From NCBI RefSeq assembly GCF_003963535.1, contig NZ_CP034539.1:2356001-2420000 (forward strand): a stretch of DNA of 64,000 nucleotides, in the 5' to 3' direction. The notes beneath the pieces were generated by a model. It ran no database searches and was not told where the DNA came from. It saw only the letters and a program-made list of their open reading frames with translations. The stretch is from Streptomyces cyaneochromogenes. Its GTDB lineage: Bacteria > Actinomycetota > Actinomycetes > Streptomycetales > Streptomycetaceae. A program made the position numbers and the translations under genes. Positions 1-8,462 of this stretch are shown here, in pieces. Positions within the stretch are counted from its first letter, which is position 1. The number at the start of each line of letters is the position of its first letter.

Positions 1-69
1 GATGATCAGCGGCCGGTGCTCGCTGGCCTCGTTGGCGGCGAGCTGTACCTGGGCAATCGCGGGGCTCAT
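1..69 (-). CDS. Sodium:solute symporter, N-terminal fragment
   Basis: Only the first 23 codons lie in the window; the gene runs off the left edge. The ATG overlaps the stop codon of the upstream DUF485 gene (ATGA). A DUF485 membrane protein followed by a solute:sodium symporter is the arrangement of yjcH-actP (acetate uptake), so a monocarboxylate/acetate symporter is inferred from context. The visible residues carry no diagnostic motif. Confidence 0.6.
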   Translation of the reverse strand, partial: MSPAIAQVQLAANEASEHRPLII

Positions 70-503
70 GCGCCGCCCTCCATACGGGTCTTGATGGCCT
101 CGGCCTTGGGGTCGAGCTTGGCGCCGGCGTGGCGCGCGTACCACCAGGCGATGAGGAACGTGGTGACGAACTGGGCGATACCGAAGACGAACGCGACGTT
201 GATGTTGCCGAACAGCTTGGTGCCCATGAAGTCGCCCGCGTAGTTGGAGAGCAGGACGTACAGCAGGTACCAGACGATGAAGGCGACGGTCAGCGGGAAG
301 GCGAAGGAGCGGTAGGAGCGGCGCAGTTCACCGAACTCCGCACTCTGCTGCACCTCGGCGAACTCCTCGGTGGTGGGGAGTTTGTGTTCCTCTTTCGAGG
401 GGGGCGGTGCGTCGGTAGCCACGGAGTCTCCTCGCGTTGCGGGCGCTGTTGCGACGGTGGACGGGGACGGGTCGGGGGGTGGGGACGAGTGGGATGCGGG
501 CAT
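66..503 (-). CDS. DUF485 domain membrane protein
   Basis: A 145-aa protein with a disordered Pro/Ser/Thr-rich N-terminus (about 50 residues), then a DUF485 domain with two hydrophobic segments (near FPLTVAFIVWYLLYVLL and INVAFVFGIAQFVTTFLIAWW). DUF485 proteins are small inner-membrane partners of acetate-type solute symporters, and the next gene is such a symporter, overlapping by 4 bp. The ATG at 503 is chosen because a TAGGAA sequence lies 12 nt upstream; an in-frame start 33 nt earlier is possible but lacks a clear ribosome site. The precise role of the family is unknown. Confidence 0.85.
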   Translation of the reverse strand: MPASHSSPPPDPSPSTVATAPATRGDSVATDAPPPSKEEHKLPTTEEFAEVQQSAEFGELRRSYRSFAFPLTVAFIVWYLLYVLLSNYAGDFMGTKLFGNINVAFVFGIAQFVTTFLIAWWYARHAGAKLDPKAEAIKTRMEGGA

Positions 504-734
504 GGCGGCTCTGTTCCTAGCGGTGACATGGATCACTTGAGCCGGGTGGCGATGTTAGGGCCACGGCGTGTGATCCGACAGAGGGCTCGATCCTGCTCGC
601 GCCCCCTTCCCAAGGTCACGGCGCCACGCGAGGACCGGTTCAACTCCGAGGGCTTCTTTCCGAAGTCGCCCGGGTGAGTGATTGCTGGCCAGGAGGTTCG
701 GGGGATAGCTTCGCTCCAGCACCACTCGTCATGT

Positions 735-768
735 ACCTGCCCGGGCGCCCATCAGCGTCCGGGCAGGT
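735..768. promoter_or_regulatory. 14-bp dyad upstream of the protease gene
   Basis: The arms ACCTGCCCGGGCGC and GCGTCCGGGCAGGT pair over 14 positions (one G:U) around a 6-nt loop. It lies between divergent genes, 28 bp before the protease ATG, so it is either a leader hairpin or an operator. No T-run follows. The rest of the 292-bp gap (504-795) shows nothing I can assign. Confidence 0.4.
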
Positions 769-795
769 TCCCGTTCCGGATGATGTGGAGATCCC

Positions 796-2328
796 ATGGT
801 TCATCTGCGGTCCAGACGCCGACTCGGCCTCGCCGCATCCCTCGCCCTGTCGCTGACCGCCTCGCTCGGCTTCCTGCCGGCGGCGGCCTCGGCCGCTCCG
901 TTCGCGGAGTCCGGCACGCAGGCCACGGACGCGACCGGCCTGGCGTACGTCGTCAACACCCGCACGGACCGTCGCACGATCGAGTCGGTGAAGAAGGCGA
1001 TCGCCGCAGCCGGCGGCACCGTCGTGATCGCCTACGAGAAGATCGGCGTGATCGTCGTCCACTCGGCGAACCCCGACTTCGCCAAGGCGATACGCGCGGT
1101 GCGCGGTGTGCAGTCGGCGGGCGCGACGCGTACGGCGCCCCTGGCCCCCGCCGGGACGACGGACGAGGGCCCCGCCCAGCCGTTGACGAAGGGCCAGGCC
1201 TCGAAGATCGCGCGCGCGTCCGCCGCGGCACAGGACAGCGAGCCGCTCGAGGCCGACCAGTGGGACCTGCGGGCGATCGGCGCCGACAAGGCCGCCCGGA
1301 TCAACCCGGGCAGTCCGAAGGTCACCGTCGCCGTCATCGACACCGGCGTCGACGACACCCACCCGGACCTGGCACCGAACTTCTCCGCGTCCCAGTCGGC
1401 GAACTGCGTCGGCGGCGTCGCGGACACCGGCGCGGGCGCCTGGCGTCCGTACACCGCCGAGGACTACCACGGCACGCACGTCGCGGGTGAGATCGCCGCG
1501 GCCCGCAACGGCATCGGCGTCGCGGGTGTCGCGCCCGGCGTGAAGATCTCGGGCATCAAGGTGAGCGACCCGAAGAACGGCCTCTTCTACCCGGAGAGCG
1601 TCGTCTGCGCCTTCGTGTTCGCCGCCGACCACGGCGTGGAGATCACGAACAACAGCTACTACGTCGACCCGTGGCTGTACAACTGCATGGACGACCCCGA
1701 CCAGAAGGCCATCGTCGACTCGGTCAACAGGGCCCAGCTGTACGCCCAGAAGAAGGGCACGCTGCACCTGGCCTCGGCGGGCAACTCCAACCACGACATG
1801 GACGCCGACTCGATCGTGGACGAGACCAGCCCCGACGACTCCACGCCGGTCACCCGCACGATCGACCCGCACGAGTGCTTCGACGTGCCGACCCAGCTGC
1901 CGGGCGTGGTCACGGTGAGCGCGACGGGCGTGCAGAACGTCAAGTCGTACTACTCGTCCTACGGTTACCGCGTCGTCGACGTCGCTGCGCCGGGCGGCGA
2001 CCGCAAGTTCCAGATCCCGACGGACACCCCGTCCGCGAACGGCCGCATCCTGTCCACCATGCCGAACGGCGAGTACGGCTGGCTGCAGGGCACGTCCATG
2101 GCCTCCCCGCACGCGGCCGGCGTGGCCGCGCTGCTGAAGTCGCGGTACCCGAAGGCGTCTCCGGCCCAGTTGCAGGGGCTGCTGAAGGTCCAGGCGGACA
2201 ACCCGGGCTGCCCCGAGTCGTACGACCAGGACGGCGACGGCAAGCAGGACGCGGTGTGCGAGGGCGGCGAGCGGTTCAACGGCTTCTACGGGTTCGGCGT
2301 CGTCGACGCACTGGACGCCGTTGACTGA
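796..2328 (+). CDS. Secreted S8 (subtilisin-like) serine protease
   Basis: A 510-aa protein with a Sec signal peptide (Arg-rich start, hydrophobic stretch, AxA-type cleavage near residues 30-35), a propeptide-like region to about residue 150, and an S8 catalytic domain. The triad is visible: Asp-182 in VIDTGVDDTHPD, His-228 in YHGTHVAGE and Ser-434 in GTSMASPHAAG. The length suits a pro-enzyme without extra C-terminal domains. GGAG lies about 7 nt before the ATG. It is expected to act as an extracellular peptidase. It stands alone, and a hairpin follows its stop. Confidence 0.95.
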   Translation: MVHLRSRRRLGLAASLALSLTASLGFLPAAASAAPFAESGTQATDATGLAYVVNTRTDRRTIESVKKAIAAAGGTVVIAYEKIGVIVVHSANPDFAKAIRAVRGVQSAGATRTAPLAPAGTTDEGPAQPLTKGQASKIARASAAAQDSEPLEADQWDLRAIGADKAARINPGSPKVTVAVIDTGVDDTHPDLAPNFSASQSANCVGGVADTGAGAWRPYTAEDYHGTHVAGEIAAARNGIGVAGVAPGVKISGIKVSDPKNGLFYPESVVCAFVFAADHGVEITNNSYYVDPWLYNCMDDPDQKAIVDSVNRAQLYAQKKGTLHLASAGNSNHDMDADSIVDETSPDDSTPVTRTIDPHECFDVPTQLPGVVTVSATGVQNVKSYYSSYGYRVVDVAAPGGDRKFQIPTDTPSANGRILSTMPNGEYGWLQGTSMASPHAAGVAALLKSRYPKASPAQLQGLLKVQADNPGCPESYDQDGDGKQDAVCEGGERFNGFYGFGVVDALDAVD

Positions 2329-2365
2329 CCGGATGGGCCGCATGTAGCCGGGCGACCGTCCGGTC
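2327..2365 (+). terminator. Weak hairpin after the protease gene
   Basis: GACCGGA and TCCGGTC form a 7-bp stem with a long loop, starting at the protease stop codon. No T-run. This is only a candidate terminator. Confidence 0.3.
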
Positions 2366-2400
2366 AACATGTTGATCGAGTCAACACTGCATAGTGCAGT
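2364..2400 (+). promoter_or_regulatory. Two dyads abutting the CoA-transferase start
   Basis: TCAACATGTTGA (2364-2375) is a perfect 12-bp palindrome. ACTGCA-TAG-TGCAGT (2386-2400) is a perfect 6-3-6 dyad ending one base before the ATG at 2402. There is no Shine-Dalgarno sequence, so the second dyad covers either the promoter -10 region of a leaderless mRNA or the initiation site. Likely operator(s); the regulator is unknown. Confidence 0.45.
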
Positions 2401-2401
2401 C

Positions 2402-3784
2402 ATGACAGGAATCAGTACCGCTTGGTCCGCGGTGGGCGGCGATGCCGCCCTCCTCCCCCGTGTGACGACCGTGGTGCGGGAAGGCGCGCTTCACGCGCGT
2501 CTTCCCGTACGGGAGTTGGCGCGCGCGTGCGTGGGCGCGTGCGCGCTGGCCGCGGCCGAGCTGGGGGCGCGGCGGGCCGGGCTCGCCGAGGTGCCCGAGG
2601 TGCGGCTGGACGACGGGGCGATCGCCACGGCGTTCGTGAGTGAACGCCATCTGCTGGTCGAAGGGCGCGCACCGGTCAACTTCGCGCCGCTGTCGCGGTT
2701 CTGGCGCACGGCGGACGGCTGGGTGCGGACCCACGCGAACTATCCGCATCACCGGGCCCGGCTGCTGGCCGCGCTGGGGGTGACGCAGGAGGATCCGGCC
2801 GCCGTCGCCGCGGCGCTCGCCGATCGGTCCGCGCACGAGATCGAGGAGTCCGTGTACGCGGCAGGCGGGCTGGCCGTGGCGCTGCGGACGGCCGAGGAAT
2901 GGGCGGCGCACGCGCAGGCGGCCGCGGTGGCCCGACGGCCGCTCGTGGAGCGTGAACGGCTCGACACGGCACGCGCGCGCGTGCTCCCGCCTCTCGACGG
3001 GGCTCCCCTGCTGCCCGCCGCCGGAGTGCGCGTACTGGACCTGACGCGGGTCATCGCGGGCCCCGTCGCCACGCGCACACTCGCGCTGCTCGGCGCGGAC
3101 GTCCTGCGCCTGGACCCGCCGCGACTGCCCGAACTGGCCGACCAGCACGCCGACACGGGCTTCGGAAAGCGCTCGGCGACCCTGGACCTGGCGGCTGACC
3201 GGCGCGTCTTCGAGGAACTGCTCGCGACGGCGGACGTCGTCGTGACCGGGTACCGGCCGGGCGCCCTCGACCGGCTCGGGCTGTCGGCGCGGGAGTTGGC
3301 CGAGCGGCGGCCCGGCCTGGTGGTGGCACAGCTGTCGGCATGGGGGGCGTACGGGCCGTGGCGCGAGCGGCGCGGCTTCGACAGCCTCGTGCAGGTCGCC
3401 ACCGGCATCGCCGCGATCGAGGGGGCCACGACCGACGGAGCATCCGAACGGCCCGGCGCGCTGCCCGCGCAGGCCGTCGACCACGGGACGGGTTATCTGC
3501 TGGCGGCGGCCGTACTGCGGGCGCTGACCGAGCGGCAGGAACAGGGGTACGGCCGTTGCGTACGGCTGTCCCTGGCGCGCACGGCGCAGTGGCTGACGAG
3601 CGGCATCCGGCCCGGCCCGGAGGGGGAGATGACGTACGACGCGCCGGACGCCTGGCTCGGCGAACAGGACAGCGCGCTCGGGCGACTTCGGTACGCCCTG
3701 CCACCTGTGTCGTTCGCGGGCGGTCCCGTCGACTGGGCGCGGCCGCCGGGGGTGTGGGGCGCGGAACCGGCGCGGTGGGTCTGA
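2402..3784 (+). CDS. Class III CoA-transferase (CaiB/BaiF-like)
   Basis: A 460-aa protein. The C-terminal half has the family hallmark regions: VRVLDLTRVIAGPVATRTLALLG split across the N-terminal edge of the fold, then GADVLRLDPP, the AQLSAWG segment, and the YLLAAAVLRAL helix. CaiB/BaiF enzymes move CoA between an acyl-CoA and a free carboxylate; the substrate cannot be read here. The first ~200 residues are a degenerate repeat of the fold. The catalytic Asp of the family is not obvious at its usual place, so activity is uncertain. No co-transcribed partner is evident. Confidence 0.85.
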   Translation: MTGISTAWSAVGGDAALLPRVTTVVREGALHARLPVRELARACVGACALAAAELGARRAGLAEVPEVRLDDGAIATAFVSERHLLVEGRAPVNFAPLSRFWRTADGWVRTHANYPHHRARLLAALGVTQEDPAAVAAALADRSAHEIEESVYAAGGLAVALRTAEEWAAHAQAAAVARRPLVERERLDTARARVLPPLDGAPLLPAAGVRVLDLTRVIAGPVATRTLALLGADVLRLDPPRLPELADQHADTGFGKRSATLDLAADRRVFEELLATADVVVTGYRPGALDRLGLSARELAERRPGLVVAQLSAWGAYGPWRERRGFDSLVQVATGIAAIEGATTDGASERPGALPAQAVDHGTGYLLAAAVLRALTERQEQGYGRCVRLSLARTAQWLTSGIRPGPEGEMTYDAPDAWLGEQDSALGRLRYALPPVSFAGGPVDWARPPGVWGAEPARWV

Positions 3785-3920
3785 ACCACCGAGGCCCGGT
3801 CCCCTCCGCATCGGAGCTGAGCGTGCGGGCCGCCCGAGCCGTACCCCTGGGCGGAATGCCGCACCACCACTTGTTTTCCGGCGCTTGCCCGAATCTGTGA
3901 TGTTTTGTGAAGCTCTTGAG

Positions 3921-4928
3921 GTGACATTGACCGAACCCTCCCCCTCCCGATCCGACGGGAGCGCACCGAGACCCCGCCCCGGGGTCGGCCCGGCCGCCGC
4001 CGTTCTCGTCCTGGTGGGGCTGGCGGCGCTGATCCCGCTGCTCGGACCGCCGGCCGCGCTGCACGGCACCGGGGAGGCCGCCGCGCCCGGCACCGGTGGG
4101 ATCGCGCTGCTGCGCACGGTGCTGTTCGCGGCGCTGTGCGTCCCGGTGGGCGAGCTCTTCGTGAGCAGGCTGGCCCGTTCCCTGCCCGGCGCTCCCCGGG
4201 CCCTGCCGCGCAGTTGGGCGCCGTACGCGGCCGCCGCCGGTTTCGTCGCCGCCCTCGGTCTGGCCTCGGTCGTGTCCACGGGCAACCTCGTGCCGCACAG
4301 CCCCGCCGACCTCGACTTCGGCGGCCTGTACGCGTCGCGCGACGGCAAGCTCGCGCTGGTGGAGGTCAACGCCTTCGCCGTGGCCGGGCTGTGCGCCCTC
4401 TCGCGCCGGCCGGCCGCCCAGATCTGGCCGCTGGCCGCGGTGGTGGTCGCCGAGGCACTGCGTGCGCACCCCACGACCGAGTACGGCCCGCTGCTCGGCT
4501 CGGGCCTGACGCTCGTGCACCTCGCCTGCGCGTCGCTCTGGGTCGGCGGGCTGCTGTCCGCGCTGCGGACGCTGCGCGGATGGGGCGCAGCGGAGGCGGG
4601 TGCGGCCCTGCTCGGCCTCTACGCGCGCGTGGCGGTCGTACTGCTCGCCGCCATCACCGCGACCGGGGTGTGGAGTTCACTGCGCCGGATGCCGTCGGAC
4701 ACGGTCCTGGCGCAGCTGACGGACACGGCGTACGGCCGTGCGCTGCTGGCCAAGGTGATCCTGGTGACGGCCGTGGCCGCGCTCGCCCTGTGGGCACGGA
4801 TCCGGCTGCGCCGGGCGGCCGACCCGCTGACCGCCTGCGCTCCCGCGCGGGCGGAGGTCTTCGCCCTGGGAGTGGTGGTCGCGCTGTCGGGGCTGCTGAC
4901 GGCGCTGCCGGTGCCGATCCGTTGGTGA
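3921..4928 (+). CDS. CopD-family multi-pass membrane protein
   Basis: About 335 aa with a short hydrophilic N-terminus and roughly eight hydrophobic segments, ending in a segment beginning VFALGVVVALSGLL. The CopD domain covers about residues 200-330, including HLACASLWVGGLLSAL and the GRALLAKVILV segment. CopD proteins are linked to copper uptake and tolerance, usually with CopC; no CopC is encoded next to it. Start is uncertain: GTG 3921 is used, but ATG 3900 in the same frame would add seven residues, and neither has a good ribosome site. Confidence 0.8.
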   Translation: MTLTEPSPSRSDGSAPRPRPGVGPAAAVLVLVGLAALIPLLGPPAALHGTGEAAAPGTGGIALLRTVLFAALCVPVGELFVSRLARSLPGAPRALPRSWAPYAAAAGFVAALGLASVVSTGNLVPHSPADLDFGGLYASRDGKLALVEVNAFAVAGLCALSRRPAAQIWPLAAVVVAEALRAHPTTEYGPLLGSGLTLVHLACASLWVGGLLSALRTLRGWGAAEAGAALLGLYARVAVVLLAAITATGVWSSLRRMPSDTVLAQLTDTAYGRALLAKVILVTAVAALALWARIRLRRAADPLTACAPARAEVFALGVVVALSGLLTALPVPIRW

Positions 4929-4965
4929 GCCCTTCTCAGGGCCCTCAATCGGCTTCTCCGCGCCC

Positions 4966-6009
4966 TCAGTTGGTGACCAGGACCTTGAGCGCGGTGCGCT
5001 CGTCCATCGCCTTGTAGCCGGCGGGGACGTCCTCCAGGCCGATGGTCATGTCGAATACGGGCGACGGGTCGATCGTGCCGTCCAGGATGTCGGGCAGCAG
5101 CTCGGGGATGTACGTGCGGACGGGCGCGACGCCGCCGCGCAGCGCGATGTTCCCGTCGAACATGACACCGAGGTCGAGCCCGGTGCCGCTGCCGTGCGGC
5201 ACACCGACGAAGCCGACGGCGCCGCCGTCCCGGGTGATGTTGACCGCCGTACGCATTGACTGTTCAGTACCGACTGCCTCAACCACCGCGTGTGCGCCCT
5301 GCCCGCGCGTGAGTTCGCGTACGGCTGCGATGGCTTCGTCCCCGCGCGCGGCGACGACGTCGGTGGCGCCGAAGCGGCGCGCGATGTCGGTGCGGACCCG
5401 GTGCCGGCCCAGCGCGATGATCCGCTCGGCACCGAGCCGCTTGGCCGCGAGCACCGCGCACAGTCCGACGGCACCGTCCCCGACCACGGCGACCGTGGCG
5501 CCCGCGCGGGCTCCGGCGCCGAGGGCGGCGTGGTGGCCGGTGCCCAGGACGTCGGACAGGGTCAGCAGGGCGGACAGCAGGTGGTCGTCGGAGGCCGCGT
5601 CCTTGGGGAGCCGGACGAGGGTGGCGTCGGCGTAGGGGACGCGCACGGCCTCGCCCTGGCCGCCGTCGGAGCCGACGGAGCCCCAGAAGCCGCCGTCCTC
5701 GCAGGAGGTGGTGAGCCCCTCGCGGCAGTAGTCGCAGACGCCGTCGGACCACATGAAGGGCGCGACTACGAGGTCGCCCCGCCGGACGCCGGTCACCTCG
5801 GAGCCGGTCTCCTCGACGACGCCGAGGAACTCGTGGCCGATGCGCTGGCCCGGCTGCCGGCCCGCCTCGCCCCGGTACGCCCACAGGTCGCTGCCGCAGA
5901 TGCAGGCGCGCAGCACGCGGAGCACGGCGTCGGTGGGCTGCCGCACCACGGCGTCGGGCACGTCCTGCACACGCATGTCGAACGGGGCGTGGATGGTGGT
6001 GGCGCGCAT
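4966..6009 (-). CDS. Zinc-dependent alcohol dehydrogenase (MDR family)
   Basis: A 347-aa medium-chain dehydrogenase/reductase. Catalytic zinc ligands are visible: Cys-38 and Asp-41 in CICGSD, then His-59 and Glu-60 in RIGHEF. A GDGAVG nucleotide-binding turn begins the Rossmann domain, and GTEQSM and GFVGVPHGSG follow in order. Only three of the usual four structural-zinc cysteines appear (CDYCREGLTTSC). ATG 6009 is chosen because AAGGA lies about 7 nt upstream. It is monocistronic by appearance. Substrate (alcohol, formaldehyde-type or polyol) cannot be told. Confidence 0.92.
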   Translation of the reverse strand: MRATTIHAPFDMRVQDVPDAVVRQPTDAVLRVLRACICGSDLWAYRGEAGRQPGQRIGHEFLGVVEETGSEVTGVRRGDLVVAPFMWSDGVCDYCREGLTTSCEDGGFWGSVGSDGGQGEAVRVPYADATLVRLPKDAASDDHLLSALLTLSDVLGTGHHAALGAGARAGATVAVVGDGAVGLCAVLAAKRLGAERIIALGRHRVRTDIARRFGATDVVAARGDEAIAAVRELTRGQGAHAVVEAVGTEQSMRTAVNITRDGGAVGFVGVPHGSGTGLDLGVMFDGNIALRGGVAPVRTYIPELLPDILDGTIDPSPVFDMTIGLEDVPAGYKAMDERTALKVLVTN

Positions 6010-6172
6010 GGCGGGGTCCTTCTCGTCTCTTGTCCTGCATGCGCTCGACAAAGGGGTGGTCGAGCGCGCATCTCACCGTACGCCGCGGTCCGGGACGACC
6101 GCGCTCCGAGGGCCCCGGAAACCGCGCTGAACTGCGCAAACCCCGTGGCCCTGAGCCGGCCGGGTCGCGGCG

Positions 6173-6883
6173 CTACACCCCCGCCACGTCCAGCAGCGAC
6201 CCCGCCGCGTAGGTGACCGCCATGGCCAGCGCGCCGCCCGCCACATTGCGCAGCACCGCTCGCACCGGGGCGGCGGCGCCCAGGCGGGCGCTGCTCCAGC
6301 CGGTCAGGGCGAGGGCGGCCAGCACGGAGGCGACGGTGACCGCCAGCCGCCAGTGCGCCGGCGGCAGCACCATCGCGAGCAGCGGCAGCAGCGCCCCCGC
6401 CGTGAACGCCAGGAAACTCGCCCACGCCGCGTGCCACGGGTTGGTCAGCGCGTCCGGATCGATACCGAGCTCCACGCGCGCGTGGGCCTTCAGCGCGTCC
6501 CGTTCCGTCAACTGGGCGGCCGCCTCCATGGCCACGTCCCGGGTCAGTCCGCGCCGCTCCAGGAGTACCGCCAGCTCCTCCAGTTCCGCCTCCGGCCGCT
6601 CCCGCAACTCCCGTTTCTCCAGGGCCAGCGCGGCCTTCTCCGAGTCACGCTGGGTGGAGACCGAGACGTACTCCCCCGCGGCCATGGACATCGACCCGGC
6701 GAGCAGCCCGGCCAGCCCGGCCGTGAGCAGCGCCGAGCGGTCGTCCGTCGCGCCGGCCACACCGACGACGAGTCCCGCGGTCGACACGATGCCGTCGTTC
6801 GCCCCCAGGACGGCAGCCCGCAGCCAGTTCAGCCGCTCGCCCAGCGCGCCGCCGTGGGCCTCGTCATGCGTTGGTTCGGTCAC
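6173..6883 (-). CDS. VIT1/CCC1 transporter family protein
   Basis: About 236 aa. The N-terminal half has the family signature: RLNWLRAAVLGANDGIVS, then GLAGLLAGSMSMAAGEYVSV, followed by a charged amphipathic stretch and three C-terminal membrane segments. CCC1/VIT proteins move Fe(II) or Mn(II) across membranes. The GTG at 6883 is chosen because the reading MTEPTHDEAHGG is a typical start for actinobacterial members as I recall them; no clear Shine-Dalgarno sequence precedes it. The neighbouring genes are unrelated. Confidence 0.9.
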   Translation of the reverse strand: MTEPTHDEAHGGALGERLNWLRAAVLGANDGIVSTAGLVVGVAGATDDRSALLTAGLAGLLAGSMSMAAGEYVSVSTQRDSEKAALALEKRELRERPEAELEELAVLLERRGLTRDVAMEAAAQLTERDALKAHARVELGIDPDALTNPWHAAWASFLAFTAGALLPLLAMVLPPAHWRLAVTVASVLAALALTGWSSARLGAAAPVRAVLRNVAGGALAMAVTYAAGSLLDVAGV

Positions 6884-7073
6884 ATGCGGAGGATCGCACC
6901 GCGGGGGACATCCCGGACGTACCGACGCACCCGGCCGGACACCGCGGCCATCGGGGCGCGGCAACACGGCGTGCCCGCCGACCGGTTGACGTCCGTGCGT
7001 TCGCCGCACTCGAACAGGCGGGCGCGGCAAGGCACCTGACGGTCAGGACTGTCAGTCCCGGCCCGTATCCTCA

Positions 7074-8087
7074 GTGACCATGCTCGAAGACCGTGCGACC
7101 GCAGCGTCCTCCCCCACAGCATGGCCGACCGCGTATCCCCAGGGGTACGCGGTCGTTGACGTGGAGACCACCGGCCTGGCCCGGGACGACCGGATAATCT
7201 CCGCGGCCGTCTACCGGCTGGACGCGCGCGGCGAGGTCGAGGACCACTGGTACACGCTGGTCAACCCGGAGCGCGATCCGGGCCCGGTCTGGATCCACGG
7301 GCTGACGAGCGATGTGCTCGAATCGGCGCCTCTCTTCACGGACATCGCCGAGGAGTTCTCGGCCCGCCTCGACGGCCGGGTGCTCGTCGCGCACAACGCC
7401 GTCTTCGACTGGCAGATGATCGCGCGGGAGTACGCGCGCGCGGAGCGCCAGGCGCCGGTACGGCAGCGGCTGTGCACCATCGCGCTCTCCAAGGAGCTGG
7501 GCCTGCCGCTGCCCAACCACAAGCTGGAGTCCCTGGCCGCACACTTCGGCGTCGTGCAGCAGCGCGCGCACCACGCGCTGGACGACGCGCGCGTGCTGGC
7601 GGAGGCGTTCCGGCCGAGCCTGCGGGCCGCGGCGGCGGACAGCGTGCGGCTGCCGCTGCAGGAGTGCCGGCCGCTGACCGAGTGGCGGGACGGCGCCGCG
7701 CCCCGGATCGGGCAGCAGGCGGGGGGCTACGGCGGTGGCGGTTACGGCGGCTACCGGCCGACCAGTTGGCGTCCGTCCCGGAAGAGGCCCGCCTGCCCCT
7801 ACCCCAACCCTGGCCGTTACGAAGAGGGCAAAAGACTCAAGCAGGGCATGCGGGTCGCGTTCTCCGGAGACACCTCGATCGAGCGCGACCTCCTGGAGGA
7901 CCGCGCGACCGAGGCCGGGCTGCATGTGTCGACGAGCCTGTCCCGGCTGACCAGCCTGCTCGTCACGAACGACCCGGACGCCGGCACCTCGAAGGTGGTC
8001 AAGGCCCGGCAGTACGGGACGCCGGTGATCGACGAGGCCGCCTTCGGGCAGCTCCTGAGGGATGTGGAACCGGCGTCGGAGCGGTGA
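7074..8087 (+). CDS. DEDDh 3'-5' exonuclease with C-terminal BRCT domain
   Basis: A 337-aa protein. The exonuclease domain (residues ~24-185) shows ExoI Asp-29/Glu-31 in VDVETTGL, ExoII in HNAVFDWQMI, and the DEDDh His/Asp in HHALDDARVLAE, so it belongs with the epsilon-subunit/DnaQ group. A Gly/Tyr-rich linker (GGYGGGGYGGY) leads to a BRCT-like domain (about residues 255-337, from GMRVAFSGD). It is likely a nucleic-acid repair or processing nuclease rather than the replicative proofreader. The start is GTG 7074 or ATG 7080; neither has a clear ribosome site. Confidence 0.92.
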   Translation: MTMLEDRATAASSPTAWPTAYPQGYAVVDVETTGLARDDRIISAAVYRLDARGEVEDHWYTLVNPERDPGPVWIHGLTSDVLESAPLFTDIAEEFSARLDGRVLVAHNAVFDWQMIAREYARAERQAPVRQRLCTIALSKELGLPLPNHKLESLAAHFGVVQQRAHHALDDARVLAEAFRPSLRAAAADSVRLPLQECRPLTEWRDGAAPRIGQQAGGYGGGGYGGYRPTSWRPSRKRPACPYPNPGRYEEGKRLKQGMRVAFSGDTSIERDLLEDRATEAGLHVSTSLSRLTSLLVTNDPDAGTSKVVKARQYGTPVIDEAAFGQLLRDVEPASER

Positions 8088-8166
8088 CCGTACGGACGGG
8101 TGATTGCCGCGCGACTCGCCCGCAGCCGTCTCGCCCGGGCCGCGGTGACGGCTCACCCTGTGGCGC

Positions 8167-8400
8167 ATGGCGACATGTGAAGTATGCGGAAACGACTACG
8201 GCATGACCTTCGAGGTGCACGCGCAGGGCGCGGTGCACGTCTTCGACTGTTTCTCCTGTGCGATCCACCGCATGGCCCCGGTCTGTGAGCACTGCCGCGT
8301 CCAGATCATCGGGCAGGGCGTCGAGGTCGAGGGCCAGTGGTTCTGCGGCGCCCACTGCGCCCGCGCGGAGGGAAAGGTGGGGATCGTCGACAAGGTGTGA
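8167..8400 (+). CDS. Small Cys-rich putative metal-binding protein
   Basis: A 77-aa protein with cysteine pairs CEVC (3-6), CFSC, CEHC and a final C-x3-C pair (CGAHC), plus conserved His residues. The spacing suggests two zinc sites, in the manner of prokaryotic metallothionein-like or LIM-like small proteins. It is conserved in Streptomyces as far as I recall, but its function is unknown. It ends 27 bp before a strong hairpin that may terminate it. Confidence 0.8.
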   Translation: MATCEVCGNDYGMTFEVHAQGAVHVFDCFSCAIHRMAPVCEHCRVQIIGQGVEVEGQWFCGAHCARAEGKVGIVDKV

Positions 8401-8427
8401 CCGGCCAGGACCCGTACCCGCCTGAGA

Positions 8428-8462
8428 ACACCCCACGACCGAGTTGTACGGTCGTGGGGTGT
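8428..8462 (+). terminator. Perfect 14-bp hairpin spanning the SURF1 start codon
   Basis: ACACCCCACGACCG (8428-8441) and CGGTCGTGGGGTGT (8449-8462) pair perfectly around a 7-nt loop. It lies just after the small Cys-rich gene and could end its transcript. It also contains the likely GTG start (8459-8461) of SURF1 in its 3' arm, so it may control translation of the next gene. Confidence 0.7.

Noticed and set aside
640..2403. Antisense open frame over the protease gene
   Set aside because: Explained by codon bias of the real plus-strand protease gene, which has signal peptide and catalytic triad.
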